64,000 nt of DNA, from contig NZ_FUZT01000002.1 in assembly GCF_900167445.1 (NCBI RefSeq), forward strand, positions 310,001-374,000, written 5' to 3'. The stretch comes from Maledivibacter halophilus. GTDB taxonomy: Bacteria > Bacillota > Clostridia > Peptostreptococcales > Caminicellaceae. Position 1 is the stretch's first letter, and every line of letters begins with the position of its first letter. Below are positions 46,415-55,595 of the stretch, piece after piece. Below the pieces are notes generated by a model. That model saw only the letters and a program-made list of their open reading frames with translations. It did not search any database and was not told the origin of the DNA. Both the position numbers and the translations under genes were made by a program.

Positions 46415-46981
46415 ATGAACAAAGTTTTAGTAGCAGTGATAGTAATAGTGGTGGTCATTGGAATTATAGGTATGTCCGTTGTAGGAGCTTATAATAGTAT
46501 GGTTACTATGTCTGAAAATGTAGATGCTCAGTGGGCAGTGGTTGAAAGTAAGCTTCAAAGAAGATATGATCTTATCCCTAATTTGGTAAATTCTGTTAAA
46601 GGTGTAATGGCTCAGGAGAAGGAAGTATTTAAAAATATTGCCGATGCCAGAGCAAAATTGGCTGGTGCTGGCACCACAAGAGAAGAAGTTGCAGCTTCTA
46701 ATGAGCTTGAGGGAGCATTAAGTAGACTTTTGGTTGTGATGGAAAACTATCCACAACTTAGATCGGTGGAAAGTGTAAACAACCTTATGGATGAATTGGC
46801 AGGCACAGAAAATAGAATATCCGTTGAAAGAGATAGATACAATATGTCAGTTAATGAATATAATAGTTCAATAAAAAAAATTCCTAAAAACGTATTGGCT
46901 GGAATGTTTGGCTTTGAACCTAAATTATATTTCGAAGCTACCGAGGGAGCTGAAGTGGCACCAGAAGTACAGTTTGACTGA
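46415..46981 (+). CDS. lemA: LemA family protein
   Basis: A membrane-anchored helical-bundle protein of unknown biochemical role, 188 residues. The N-terminal membrane segment (VLVAVIVIVVVIGIIGM) is followed by the family core VDAQWAVVESKLQRRYDLIPNLV, FKNIADARAKL and RISVERDRYN. ATG 46415 follows AAGGAGG. The TPM-domain gene follows 110 bp later, a neighbourhood common in bacteria. Confidence 0.95.
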   Translation: MNKVLVAVIVIVVVIGIIGMSVVGAYNSMVTMSENVDAQWAVVESKLQRRYDLIPNLVNSVKGVMAQEKEVFKNIADARAKLAGAGTTREEVAASNELEGALSRLLVVMENYPQLRSVESVNNLMDELAGTENRISVERDRYNMSVNEYNSSIKKIPKNVLAGMFGFEPKLYFEATEGAEVAPEVQFD

Positions 46982-47091
46982 AGATAAACAAAAAGAGTTA
47001 ATAGCTAATTAAATTAGATATAGTGACAAAACAGGACTCTAATAAATTGAAGCAATAGTTATAGCTCAAATATCCTTAAGAAGGTGATCTT

Positions 47092-47880
47092 ATGTTTAAA
47101 AGGAAAGCCATTAGTGTACTTACATTGATATTTGTATTATTAAGCTCTATAATTGTTTTTTCACAGACTGAGCTACCTAGGCCAGCTCAAGAGTTTTATG
47201 TTGCAGACTATGCCGGAGTCCTATCTCAGGATGTAAAGCAGATAATAAGAGATACAAATCTAAAATATGAAGCGACACCTGAGGCTCCTCAGATAGTAGT
47301 TGCCACTGTGCCTAATATGCAAGGAATGGATGTGGTTACTTATACAGTTGAGCTTTTTGAAGAATGGCAGATAGGTAATAAAGAATATTCTAATGGAGTC
47401 TTATTACTACTCAGTCTTGAGGAAAGAAATGTGAGGATTGAGGTTGGTTATGGTCTTGAAGGTGCTATATCCGATAGTAAGACGGGAGATATACTTGATA
47501 GTGTAATTCCGCAATTATCTGAAGGTAACTATTCTGAAGGACTTTTAAGTGCTTTTTATCAGATAGTAGAAGAAGTAAATACTGAATATGGATATGAAGA
47601 TTCAGCTATAATAGATAAATCTACAAGAGATAATTTAACTCCAAGAAATAATACAAGTACTAATAGACGAATTTCTACATTAGGAAATGCTATAATAGCA
47701 CTATTTATATTGGCTTTAATATGGTTTGACAGCAAATTTTTAGGAGGCTTTATACTTAGAACCATTCTATGGCTCCTTTTCTTTGGCCGAGGTGGTGGTC
47801 GAGGCGGTGGCGGCTTTGGAGGAGGTAGCTTTGGAGGCGGCGGTCGTTCTGGCGGTGGTGGTGCAGATAGAGAGTTTTGA
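47092..47880 (+). CDS. TPM-domain (YgcG-type) exported protein
   Basis: A 262-residue envelope protein. It has a signal peptide (to about FSQTELPRP), a TPM phosphatase-like domain (~28-160: FYVADYAGVLSQDVKQIIRD, EERNVRIEVGYGLEGAISD), a C-terminal membrane segment (IIALFILALIWF) and a glycine-rich tail with a GGGGFGGGSFGGGGRSGGGG run, the family's hallmark. It normally pairs with LemA, as here. ATG 47092 follows AAGGTGAT. Confidence 0.93.
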   Translation: MFKRKAISVLTLIFVLLSSIIVFSQTELPRPAQEFYVADYAGVLSQDVKQIIRDTNLKYEATPEAPQIVVATVPNMQGMDVVTYTVELFEEWQIGNKEYSNGVLLLLSLEERNVRIEVGYGLEGAISDSKTGDILDSVIPQLSEGNYSEGLLSAFYQIVEEVNTEYGYEDSAIIDKSTRDNLTPRNNTSTNRRISTLGNAIIALFILALIWFDSKFLGGFILRTILWLLFFGRGGGRGGGGFGGGSFGGGGRSGGGGADREF

Positions 47881-47935
47881 TAAGTGGTTGCATGTAAGGA
47901 AATGAAGGTACAGGATAAATAATTAATTAGATGGA

Positions 47936-48943
47936 ATGGATAAGAAAATGAAGAAGCTATTTTTAATTATTGTTGTATGTTTATTAATAATTGGTATTAC
48001 AGTTGAAACAAATAATAAATATCTTTTTACTGTCAATAATCATGAAATACTCATAAGTATAGATTCTGGTTCAAGTTTAACTGAAGTATCAAATGAATTA
48101 GAAAAGCAGGGAATTGTTAAATCTTCTAAATACTTTACTTATTACACAAAGCTGAAAGGTTTAGAAAAAAATATAAAGGCTGGAAGATATGCAATTCCGC
48201 CTAAAATAGGATTAAATGAACTTCTAGACAAACTTCAAAATCCTCAAAATGAATATGTTAAAGTTACAATTCCGGAAGGATATAATGTATTTCAAATAAC
48301 ACAAAAGCTTGTAAAAAGTAATTTGATTGATAAAGAAATATTTATTAAAATTGCCAAGGAAGGATTAGAGAATTTTAAACCTTATGATAATAAGGGGAAT
48401 ATAAGTTATAAATTAGAAGGTTATTTATTTCCAGACACTTATTTTTTCCCTGAAGGTCTTAATGACAAAGATATAATTGATATAATGATTAAGCGCTTTA
48501 ATGAAAAATTTTCAGATGAATATAGAAAAAGAGCTAGAGAATTAGGTCTTAGTCTCCATGAAGTAGTAACAATCGCATCGTTAATTGAAAAGGAAGCTGC
48601 AAATGATAAAGAAAGAAAAACAATTGCAGGAGTAATATATAATAGAATAGAAAAAAATATGCCACTGCAGATAGATGCTTCAGTTATTTACGGAATAACC
48701 AAAGGTGAAAGACATATTAATAGACTTATGTATAAAGATTTGGAATCAGAATCTGAATATAATACATATAAATATAAAGGACTTCCACCTGGTCCCATAT
48801 CATCACCGGGGCAAGCATCTATAGAAGCGGCACTTTATCCTGAAAAGCATGATTATTTATATTATGTTTTAGGCGAAGAAGGGCATGTTTTTAGCAAAAC
48901 ATATAAAGAGCATAGAAGAAATGTAGAGAAGTATATTAAATAA
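47936..48943 (+). CDS. mltG: Endolytic peptidoglycan transglycosylase MltG
   Basis: It cuts nascent peptidoglycan strands and helps set glycan length. The 335-residue protein has an N-terminal membrane anchor (LFLIIVVCLLIIGITV), a LysM-like part and the YceG catalytic domain. The catalytic Glu218 is in IASLIEKEA, followed by RKTIAGVIYNRIEKNMPLQID and the C-terminal YYVLGEEGHVFSKTYKEHRRNV. ATG 47936 has only a weak ribosome site; ATG 47948 is an alternative. A shared bidirectional terminator follows. Confidence 0.94.
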   Translation: MDKKMKKLFLIIVVCLLIIGITVETNNKYLFTVNNHEILISIDSGSSLTEVSNELEKQGIVKSSKYFTYYTKLKGLEKNIKAGRYAIPPKIGLNELLDKLQNPQNEYVKVTIPEGYNVFQITQKLVKSNLIDKEIFIKIAKEGLENFKPYDNKGNISYKLEGYLFPDTYFFPEGLNDKDIIDIMIKRFNEKFSDEYRKRARELGLSLHEVVTIASLIEKEAANDKERKTIAGVIYNRIEKNMPLQIDASVIYGITKGERHINRLMYKDLESESEYNTYKYKGLPPGPISSPGQASIEAALYPEKHDYLYYVLGEEGHVFSKTYKEHRRNVEKYIK

Positions 48944-48947
48944 AAAT

Positions 48948-48988
48948 AAAAAACGCTGACATTTATAAAGTTAAATGTCAGCGTTTTT
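48948..48988. terminator. Bidirectional terminator between mltG and the next gene
   Basis: AAAAACGCTGACATTT pairs with AAATGTCAGCGTTTTT. It ends in T-runs on both strands and contains the stop codon of the minus-strand gene at 48971. Confidence 0.88.
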
Positions 48989-49420
48989 AAATTTTTTCAA
49001 TATCATTTTACTCATCAAAAAGGTTACTGGAAAAAGAATTAAAAGCTGAATTACTGGGATAAGACCTATATTTGTATTTAGAAACATAGGCATAGCATCA
49101 GAATAACCCCATCTGTCAGTATGTAATGCATGTACTTCAAAATAGAAACTTAGGAAGAGTGCATACAAGCTCATGATAACATATTCTTTGGATTCCCATT
49201 TTTTTACTATCCAATTTAAATCCTTATTAATAAAAGATAATAAAAAGTATAATATTACTGTCATATTGACATCTCCAAAGGTTGCACTCCACATCAAGGG
49301 TGAGTGGGGAGCTTTTGTATTCATGGTATAAAAAATACCACACTGCCAATATTCCCATGCGTACTGTAATATAGCAGATATAAAAGCTATAACTATAAAA
49401 TTTCTAAGCCATTTTTTCAT
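48971..49420 (-). CDS. Four-helix integral membrane protein of unknown function
   Basis: I do not recognise the family. The 149-residue product starts with ATG 49420 after GAGGTG. It has four likely membrane segments: FIVIAFISAILQYAWEYW, NMTVILYFLLSFI, EYVIMSLYALFLSFYFEV and IGLIPVIQLLILFPVTFLM. The conserved-looking loop AWEYWQCGIFYTMNTKAPHSPLMW suggests a specific function. It stands alone, convergent with mltG. Confidence 0.7.
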   Translation of the reverse strand: MKKWLRNFIVIAFISAILQYAWEYWQCGIFYTMNTKAPHSPLMWSATFGDVNMTVILYFLLSFINKDLNWIVKKWESKEYVIMSLYALFLSFYFEVHALHTDRWGYSDAMPMFLNTNIGLIPVIQLLILFPVTFLMSKMILKKFKNADI

Positions 49421-49616
49421 ATAAGCACCTCATTTGGTATTTTTATAACAGTATAAATATTATACTAGAAATTATGTTATTAGAATTGGCAAATAAGAAA
49501 TTATTATAAATATAAATAGATATTATAATTTTTAAAATTCAATATTCTATAATGCATTTAAGTATGTAATTAAGAACATACTAAATATTAAGAAAAGAGT
49601 AATTGGAGGCTAAATA

Positions 49617-51491
49617 ATGAAAAAATTATCTGTAATATTATCATTGATTTTAGTTTTTGTATTTTTGTTTGGTATATTAAATATTTTTAAGGAAGTAGTT
49701 TTTCCCAAAAAATCTCATAATGAAGATTTGAGATCTCATATGAATACGGGAAATACAATTAGGATAAAAGAAAGGAATTTAGACTTTTTAGGAACAGAAA
49801 TAGCTAAAATACTTTATCCTGGTGTAAATGAAGAAAGTAAGCCCCAGGGATTAATATTAGTTCAGAGTCAAAACTGGCAGGAGATTATTGCATTGATTCC
49901 TCTTATGGGTAAATATAAAAGTCCAATAATTCCTATAGGTGAAAAAATAGGACAGGATATTTTAGAAGAAATTAAAAGATTGTCTCCAAAGGGGATACCA
50001 CAAGCAAATAATATTCAGATTATGGTATTTGGCAGCGATATAGAAGATCTACAAAGTGAACTTATAAATTTGGATTATAATATAGATTATTTAAATTATG
50101 AAAATTTGATGGACTTACAAAACAAAATTTACAGTTTCCCAGGGATTTTAGATGGAGAAGAATATGGATTTATAGTACAAAGCAGTAATCCATTTAAATC
50201 AATTCCTATAATCACATGGATAGCCAATAATAAAGGAATGCTAATATTTGCAGATGATGATGGATATGTTAACGAATTGGATAAAGCATTTATTTCTTCT
50301 AATAAAATAAAAAAATTATATCTGATTGGAGATGTGAAAAATTTCGATACATCGACAATCAATAACAATATTGAAATTGAAAGAATAGAGGCAGTAAATC
50401 CAGAGAGGCTCGCCATAAAATTCGCAGAGTTTTATGATGGTGATATGAATGTGGGATGGGATGCTTCTAGGGAAAGAAATGATTCTGGACATAATTTTAT
50501 ATTGTGTTCTAAGGATGATCCACAGGTAGCTGCAGTAAGTACTCAATTAGCATTTAGTGGAAAAACCGGTCCCTTACTTTGGACTAGTAGTGATAAATTA
50601 TCACCATTAACGGAAAATTATTTATGGAAAATGAAAAACAATTTTTGGGTTACTCCTGCAGAGGGGCCATTTAACAATGTATGGATAATAGGGGATGAAA
50701 GCTTAATCAACTTTGGTATTCAAGCTAGAGTAGATTACACACAAGAAATAGAAAGCTATGAAATGATGGGCGAACAAGGTGTAGGAGGTCTTGATGTATT
50801 ATCAATAATTTCAATTCTTATATCCATAGGAGGAGCTTTGTGGATATCTTTTCATTTATTTCTAAGAATGAAGGAAATATTCATATTGACAAAAATTATG
50901 TGGATATTAACGGCGCTGTTATTGGGGCCAATAGGGTTATGGCTTTATGTTATCTCTCATAAAGATAGACCATGGATGAAGATGAATAATAATAAAATTT
51001 GGCAAAGACCACTTTGGAATCAGACGGCTGTAGCTACTATTATGGGAGTAGCCTTTGGGGCCTGTGCAATGATTTCAGCAGCCTATATTATTTCCTCTAT
51101 GGGAATGTTCTTAATACCTTTTTCAGGAGGGTATGGTTTTTTCTTATTTGGAAATCCTATGATACTTCAAATGATTATTGTATATATAATAGGTTTTATA
51201 CTAAATTCGATGGTTTTTATGCCAGTTATGTTAATGCGTATGAGAAAGCTTTCTTACATTGAAGCGTTTAAAAACTCAGTACCAACTGTTTTGATATCAA
51301 TGACATCGGTATCTATAGGAATGATGATAAGCATGTGGTGGCTTCATATGGTATATTCTCCCATGATGCCTGAGGAAAATCATGTATTATGGTGGGGTTT
51401 TATGCAGCTAGCTACTTTAATTGGAGCAGCTATTGCTTATATACCAAATTGGTTCTTAGTTAGATATGGAAGAAAAATGGGAGTTTCATAG
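49617..51491 (+). CDS. CWB2-repeat exodomain fused to a DUF4396-like membrane domain
   Basis: A 624-residue membrane protein. It has one N-terminal membrane anchor (VILSLILVFVFLFGILNIF), then about 340 outside residues with the cell-wall-binding-repeat-2 pattern (GNTIRIKERNLDFLGTEIAK, PQGLILVQSQNWQEIIALIP, KSPIIPIG, NIQIMVFGSD), apparently three imperfect repeats. The C-terminal ~230 residues hold six or more membrane segments resembling DUF4396 (LLGPIGLWLYVISHKDRPWMK, RPLWNQTAVATIMG). A Met/His-rich stretch (WWLHMVYSPMMPEENHVLWW) might bind a metal. ATG 49617 follows GGAGG. It heads an operon with a second CWB2 protein 12 bp downstream. Function is unknown. Confidence 0.75.
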   Translation: MKKLSVILSLILVFVFLFGILNIFKEVVFPKKSHNEDLRSHMNTGNTIRIKERNLDFLGTEIAKILYPGVNEESKPQGLILVQSQNWQEIIALIPLMGKYKSPIIPIGEKIGQDILEEIKRLSPKGIPQANNIQIMVFGSDIEDLQSELINLDYNIDYLNYENLMDLQNKIYSFPGILDGEEYGFIVQSSNPFKSIPIITWIANNKGMLIFADDDGYVNELDKAFISSNKIKKLYLIGDVKNFDTSTINNNIEIERIEAVNPERLAIKFAEFYDGDMNVGWDASRERNDSGHNFILCSKDDPQVAAVSTQLAFSGKTGPLLWTSSDKLSPLTENYLWKMKNNFWVTPAEGPFNNVWIIGDESLINFGIQARVDYTQEIESYEMMGEQGVGGLDVLSIISILISIGGALWISFHLFLRMKEIFILTKIMWILTALLLGPIGLWLYVISHKDRPWMKMNNNKIWQRPLWNQTAVATIMGVAFGACAMISAAYIISSMGMFLIPFSGGYGFFLFGNPMILQMIIVYIIGFILNSMVFMPVMLMRMRKLSYIEAFKNSVPTVLISMTSVSIGMMISMWWLHMVYSPMMPEENHVLWWGFMQLATLIGAAIAYIPNWFLVRYGRKMGVS

Positions 51492-51503
51492 GAGGTATAA
51501 CTA

Positions 51504-52709
51504 ATGATAACAAAAGATTTTTTAAAAAAACGATACAGGCAAATAGGTTTATTTGGGGGCGGAATCTTAGTAATAATTTTACTGATTTTCTTTCTCTATC
51601 AACCTGATTATTATAAGGGCTTTAATGAGAATGAGACTAATGTAAAAGATACATTGGTAACTGGTAATACCGTAAGAATTAATGGAAAGGATGTATACGA
51701 AACTGCAGCAGCTATATCACAAATAACATATCCAGCTACCTTTGATGATGATAAACCAAATGCTGTTATTTTAGTTAGAAGTGATAAGAAAGCAGATTCC
51801 ATAGCAGCTGCTGGAGTTATACATCATCCAATAAATGCACCTATATTATATATTGAGAAGGATAATATACCTAAAGCAACTCTAAAAGAGATTGAACGTC
51901 TCGATCCACAAGGAGTATTTGTTGATAATAATGTAAAAATTTATCTTATAGGAGATATAGGAGATAATATAAAGAAGGAACTAAAGGAAGAAAAGTGGAA
52001 ATATAGGCATATAGAAGGTAAAGATCCCTTTACTCTAGGAAAAAATATAAATGATTTTATAGCAGCAATCCATGGAGATCATAGTGATGTAGTGATGGTG
52101 GCTCCTATAGAGAAGCCGGAATACGGGTTGGCCCAAGCTTCATGGAATGCTCATATGGGTGATGGTTTCTTTTATATTAAAAAGGATGAAGTACCCAAAG
52201 AAACTGCTAAGGCTCTAGAGGAAAGATATGAAGATGCATACATTTATATTCTTGGAAATAAGAATTCAATAACTGAAAATGTACAAGCTCAGCTTGCAAA
52301 ATTTGGACATATACAGTGGATACCTGGAAATGAAGATGTTTATAAGCAGTCTGTTGGATTTGCAGGATATAAGGATATAGGAAAGAACTTTGGATGGTGG
52401 ATTAATAAAAGACACAGGGATTTTGGATGGGGAATTGCTGAAGCGGGACATAACTTCATATTTGTCAATCCTAAGGATTGGCAAATCGCTGTATCAGCTT
52501 CTGTTTTATCCCATAAAGGTAAACATGGTCCAATACTTTTGGTAAAAGATGATGAGTTACCTGAAGATATTAAAAACTATTTGAAGACAGTAAAACCTGT
52601 TAGAACAACTTCACAGGAACAGCTTTACAATCATGGATGGATAATAGGCGGCACAGACTCTATTTCTGAGAAAATTCAAGGCGAAATTGATAGTTTGCTA
52701 AGCTATTGA
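51504..52709 (+). CDS. Membrane-anchored CWB2-repeat protein
   Basis: A 401-residue protein with an N-terminal anchor (IGLFGGGILVIILLIFFLY) and an extracellular part made of CWB2-type repeats (GNTVRINGKDVYETAAAISQ, AVILVRSDKKADSIAAAGVIH, APILYIEKDNIP, NVKIYLIGDIGD). The motif NFGWWINKRHRDFGWGIAEAGHNFIFV corresponds to NVGWDASRERNDSGHNFIL in the preceding gene, so the two exodomains are paralogous. ATG 51504 follows GGAGG. Such repeats usually bind anionic wall polymers. It is coupled to both neighbours. Confidence 0.78.
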   Translation: MITKDFLKKRYRQIGLFGGGILVIILLIFFLYQPDYYKGFNENETNVKDTLVTGNTVRINGKDVYETAAAISQITYPATFDDDKPNAVILVRSDKKADSIAAAGVIHHPINAPILYIEKDNIPKATLKEIERLDPQGVFVDNNVKIYLIGDIGDNIKKELKEEKWKYRHIEGKDPFTLGKNINDFIAAIHGDHSDVVMVAPIEKPEYGLAQASWNAHMGDGFFYIKKDEVPKETAKALEERYEDAYIYILGNKNSITENVQAQLAKFGHIQWIPGNEDVYKQSVGFAGYKDIGKNFGWWINKRHRDFGWGIAEAGHNFIFVNPKDWQIAVSASVLSHKGKHGPILLVKDDELPEDIKNYLKTVKPVRTTSQEQLYNHGWIIGGTDSISEKIQGEIDSLLSY

Positions 52710-52750
52710 ATTTTTTTACAGATATGGTGGATATGAAGGGAATGATAATT

Positions 52751-53278
52751 TTGACTAAGATGAATGAGCAAATGCAGCAGAAAATGAAACAAATGCTTGA
52801 AAATATTCCTCGTTTTGATTATAAAGTAATTAAGTTTTTTGATGATAAAAGTGAGATGCAAAAAGCAATAGATACATTATATAATAATGGAATTATGAAT
52901 TTAAACAGCAGGACATTGACAGATAATTACATTAACGAAATATATGAATTGTATATATTTATGCCTAAGGAAGGATTAAATTTAATATTATCAGCTATAG
53001 TTGGGGGAATTATAGGTGGAATCATAGGATGGTTACATGGAAATACTATGATTTCTTTGCCTCTATTAAATCCAGCTTCTGCAGGAGGAAGAGTTGTGAC
53101 AACGGTGCTGGGAGCAGGTATAGGAAGTGTTCTTTTGGCAACTTATATTTCCATAATGACATTATTTAGGCCCATTAAATCTATTAAGCCTGGTCAGCAT
53201 ATGCTAACAATATATGCTGATGCAGAAAGGAAAAGGGATATAAATGATATATTGAGTAAATTTAAATTTCTAGAATAA
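52751..53278 (+). CDS. Small membrane protein of the CWB2 operon
   Basis: An open frame overlaps the previous gene by four bases (TTG 52706), but the best ribosome site, GAAGGGAATG, favours TTG 52751 (MTKMNEQMQQKMKQML, 175 residues); ATG 52760 is also possible. The N-terminal ~75 residues are soluble (FDYKVIKFFDDKSEMQKAIDTLYNNGI, as in proteins that sense via an alpha-beta fold). Two glycine-rich membrane segments follow (LNLILSAIVGGIIGGIIGWL and VVTTVLGAGIGSVLLATYISI), then a short ferredoxin-like end (HMLTIYADAERKRDINDIL). Family unknown to me. It is the last gene of the operon, before a terminator. Confidence 0.65.
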   Translation: MTKMNEQMQQKMKQMLENIPRFDYKVIKFFDDKSEMQKAIDTLYNNGIMNLNSRTLTDNYINEIYELYIFMPKEGLNLILSAIVGGIIGGIIGWLHGNTMISLPLLNPASAGGRVVTTVLGAGIGSVLLATYISIMTLFRPIKSIKPGQHMLTIYADAERKRDINDILSKFKFLE

Positions 53279-53280
53279 AA

Positions 53281-53302
53281 ACAAGCGTCAAGAGACGCTT
53301 GT
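53281..53302. terminator. Bidirectional terminator
   Basis: ACAAGCGTC pairs perfectly with GACGCTTGT around an AAGA loop, between the convergent genes ending at 53278 and 53306. Confidence 0.8.
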
Positions 53303-53305
53303 AAA

Positions 53306-53572
53306 TTATTGCTGATTTTGTTGATTTTGCTGCTGTTGCTGCATGTTTTGCATTTGCTGGGCCTGATTATTTGGTCTATATTGTGGTTCTTCACTCATTA
53401 TAAAATTAACTCTGCTTTGAAGCATTTCTGAGCTTGTCTTAACATTTTGAGCTATTTGTTTAAACATTGACTTTGCATTTGGATCATCTGTATCCATAGA
53501 AAAAGTATTACAATTAGCTTCAACCATCTTTAACATTTCAAGGGTTTGATTTAACTTATTTACAACTGTCAC
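53306..53572 (-). CDS. DUF1657-like small protein with glutamine-rich tail
   Basis: GTG 53572 lies eight bases after AGGAGG and gives MTVVNKLNQTLEMLKMVEAN, the usual DUF1657 beginning; a TTG two codons earlier is less well placed. The helical domain covers residues ~1-65 and includes the typical EEPQYR near its end. A Gln/Asn-rich tail of ~20 residues follows. DUF1657 proteins are common in spore-forming Firmicutes, often near spore-related genes; function unknown. It is convergent to the CWB2 operon. Confidence 0.75.
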   Translation of the reverse strand: MTVVNKLNQTLEMLKMVEANCNTFSMDTDDPNAKSMFKQIAQNVKTSSEMLQSRVNFIMSEEPQYRPNNQAQQMQNMQQQQQNQQNQQ

Positions 53573-53786
53573 ACACAAAACCTCCTATAAATAATATTAA
53601 CATCATAAATATTGTTTGCAATTATCCGATAGGTATACATTATAAAAAATAATTTATAAAATGGCAAAGCTATATGGTCTTGAAGTATTAAAGGAAATAA
53701 AGTGAAACGTTTGTCGAATGAAAAGGTATTTTTTCTAAAATGTAGAAAAATAATATTATAAAGAAAATAGGTGAGGTAAGTTAATA

Positions 53787-54650
53787 ATGAGAAAAAATAT
53801 CAATATTAATATAGAAAAGACTGCAATTATTATATATATTGTGAATATTACTCAAATGCTTATATTATTAAGCTTTATTATTTATAGCTTTATTTTTAGA
53901 GATAGGGCTGGAAAATTTATAAGTGAAAATCTAGAGCTGCTTTTTTTGATTTTAATTGCTATTATACTTATTAATAGCTATATAGCTTTAAGAGATATAA
54001 ATGCCTTAAAGATTTTAAATGATAGATATTTTATGCAGTGTAAGACTCTAAATCAGATTGAAGACTTAAATAATATATTAAGATCTCAAAGGCATGACTT
54101 TTTAAATCACCTTCAAGTGGTTTACAGTCTTATTGAAATGAATGAATATAAAGAGACCAGTAATTATATAGAAAAGGTTTATGAAGATATAAAGAAGATA
54201 AATAAAGTTCTTAAAACTTCAAGCCCGGCCATTAATGGACTCTTGCAAGCTAAACAGCTTGATTGTGAAGATAGAGGAATTCTGGTGGAGCTGAAGATAG
54301 AAACAAGGTTAGATAAATTAAAGGTACCTTCATGGGAAATGTGTAGAGTACTTGGAAATATAATAGACAATGCTATTGAAGCTACAGAAGAAAACAGAAA
54401 CAAATATATTAAAATAGAAATATTTGAAGAATCTCATGAATACAAATTTCTAATAAAAAATAATGGTAAGAAGATACCGGAGAATCTGATTAATAAAATT
54501 TTTGAACCGGGATTTACAACTAAAGGGGAAAAGGGACAAGGGATGGGATTAGCTATTTCCAAGGAAATTATAGAAAAGTATGGGGGAGATATAACTGTCA
54601 GTACTAATCAAACAGATACTACCTTTGAAATAATCATTCCCTTTGATTAG
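53787..54650 (+). CDS. Sensor histidine kinase, Spo0B-like dimerisation and GHKL ATPase
   Basis: A 287-residue kinase with two N-terminal membrane segments (AIIIYIVNITQMLILLSFIIYSFIF, LLFLILIAIILINSYIAL) and almost no outside domain. The phosphoacceptor is His103 in LRSQRHDFLNHLQV, the Spo0B/DcuS-type motif. The ATPase has the N-box NIIDNAIEA, FEPGFTTKGEKGQGMGLAIS and a final beta strand. ATG 53787 follows GGTGAGG. The LytTR regulator at 56788 is the likely partner, though four small genes lie between. Confidence 0.9.
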   Translation: MRKNININIEKTAIIIYIVNITQMLILLSFIIYSFIFRDRAGKFISENLELLFLILIAIILINSYIALRDINALKILNDRYFMQCKTLNQIEDLNNILRSQRHDFLNHLQVVYSLIEMNEYKETSNYIEKVYEDIKKINKVLKTSSPAINGLLQAKQLDCEDRGILVELKIETRLDKLKVPSWEMCRVLGNIIDNAIEATEENRNKYIKIEIFEESHEYKFLIKNNGKKIPENLINKIFEPGFTTKGEKGQGMGLAISKEIIEKYGGDITVSTNQTDTTFEIIIPFD

Positions 54651-55061
54651 GGAAATTTTATATTATAGTATTGTCCTAAAATCTATTAATTTAAACAGAG
54701 AATATTCTTTTTTAAAAAATAATAGAGGAATTTTCTCAGGTTATGAATCATAAAAAGTGACATTTTAGCTATATATATGTATTATATATATATTAGATAT
54801 TTTTATTCTATTTTTTCAGTTGTATAATTTAGTTAAGAAATTATTTAATTACCTCTTCCTATACTTGTACTCAATTTTTTATCTTATCTAGAAGAAATAT
54901 ACAATCCAGATAAAAGTAAAAAAGGAAATGGCAGAGGAATAAGGGATCCTATAAACTTATTGTATCTAGGATTTTTTATAGTAAATGTTTTTGGCTATAT
55001 ACTTGTAATGCTTAGATAATAATAAGCTATAGTTAACTTTCCTAGAGAGGAGGGCGATTAT
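54651..55061. other. Intergenic region, 411 bp, with a broken gene
   Basis: It contains the pseudogene described at 54820-55019. The first 170 bp are AT-rich with a TATATATA-rich stretch; I see no clear terminator after the kinase gene. Confidence 0.4.
54820..55019 (+). pseudogene. Frameshifted small membrane-protein gene
   Basis: A frame starting at TTG 54820 reads LYNLVKKLFNYLFLYLYSIF and stops near 54892. A second frame, without any start codon, carries on through EEIYNPDKSKKGNGRGIRDP and a membrane segment (LLYLGFFIVNVFGYILVML) to the stop at 55019. The two frames join naturally near FYLI/YLEEIYNP, as expected for a single frameshift. The family is unknown. Confidence 0.45.
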
Positions 55062-55577
55062 ATGGTATTAGCAGAATTGATTGATGGATTAGGAGTATTG
55101 TCAGCAATTTTCTTTGGATTGGGATTGATACTTACAGCAATTGAAATTTATGCACCAGGATTTGGAGTATGGGGGATAGCAGGTATAACATGCTTTATTA
55201 TAGGAATAATAGTAACTGCTGACACTCTGCTTGAAGCATTAGTTCTAATGATGATACTCCTTGCTGTATTGGGTATATTATTTATTATTATTCTACACTC
55301 TATTAGCAAGGGGAAATTGCCAAAGAGCATGGTGCTGGAATCATCAATGAAGAAGGAAGATGGATATATAAGCACAAATGATATGAAGTATTTTCTTAAA
55401 AAATGTGGTATAACATTAACTGTATTAAGACCTGCAGGCACAGTTGATTTTGATGGAGTAAAGCTAGATGTTGTGTCAGAAAATGAATTTATTCCTAAAG
55501 GAACAAAGGTTGAAGTTATTAAAGTAGAAGGAAGGCGTATAGTTGTACGTAGAGCAGTAGAAGAACAAAATAATTAA
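55062..55577 (+). CDS. NfeD-family membrane protein
   Basis: A 171-residue NfeD-type protein with three membrane segments in the N-terminal ~95 residues (EIYAPGFGVWGIAGITCFIIGIIVTAD) and a C-terminal OB-fold (LRPAGTVDFDGVKLDVVSENEFIPKGTKVEVIKVEGRRIVVR). NfeD proteins partner with flotillins; the floA gene starts 18 bp downstream. ATG 55062 follows GAGGAGGG. Confidence 0.92.
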   Translation: MVLAELIDGLGVLSAIFFGLGLILTAIEIYAPGFGVWGIAGITCFIIGIIVTADTLLEALVLMMILLAVLGILFIIILHSISKGKLPKSMVLESSMKKEDGYISTNDMKYFLKKCGITLTVLRPAGTVDFDGVKLDVVSENEFIPKGTKVEVIKVEGRRIVVRRAVEEQNN

Positions 55578-55595
55578 TTTATTGGGGGTATATTA

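Noticed and set aside
46222..46494. A 90-codon plus-strand frame crossing the palindromic element into lemA
   Set aside because: It overlaps lemA in another frame, includes the non-coding inverted repeat and has no ribosome site.
48971..49420. Known family assignment for the four-helix membrane protein
   Set aside because: No motif was specific enough to name a family; it is left as unknown.
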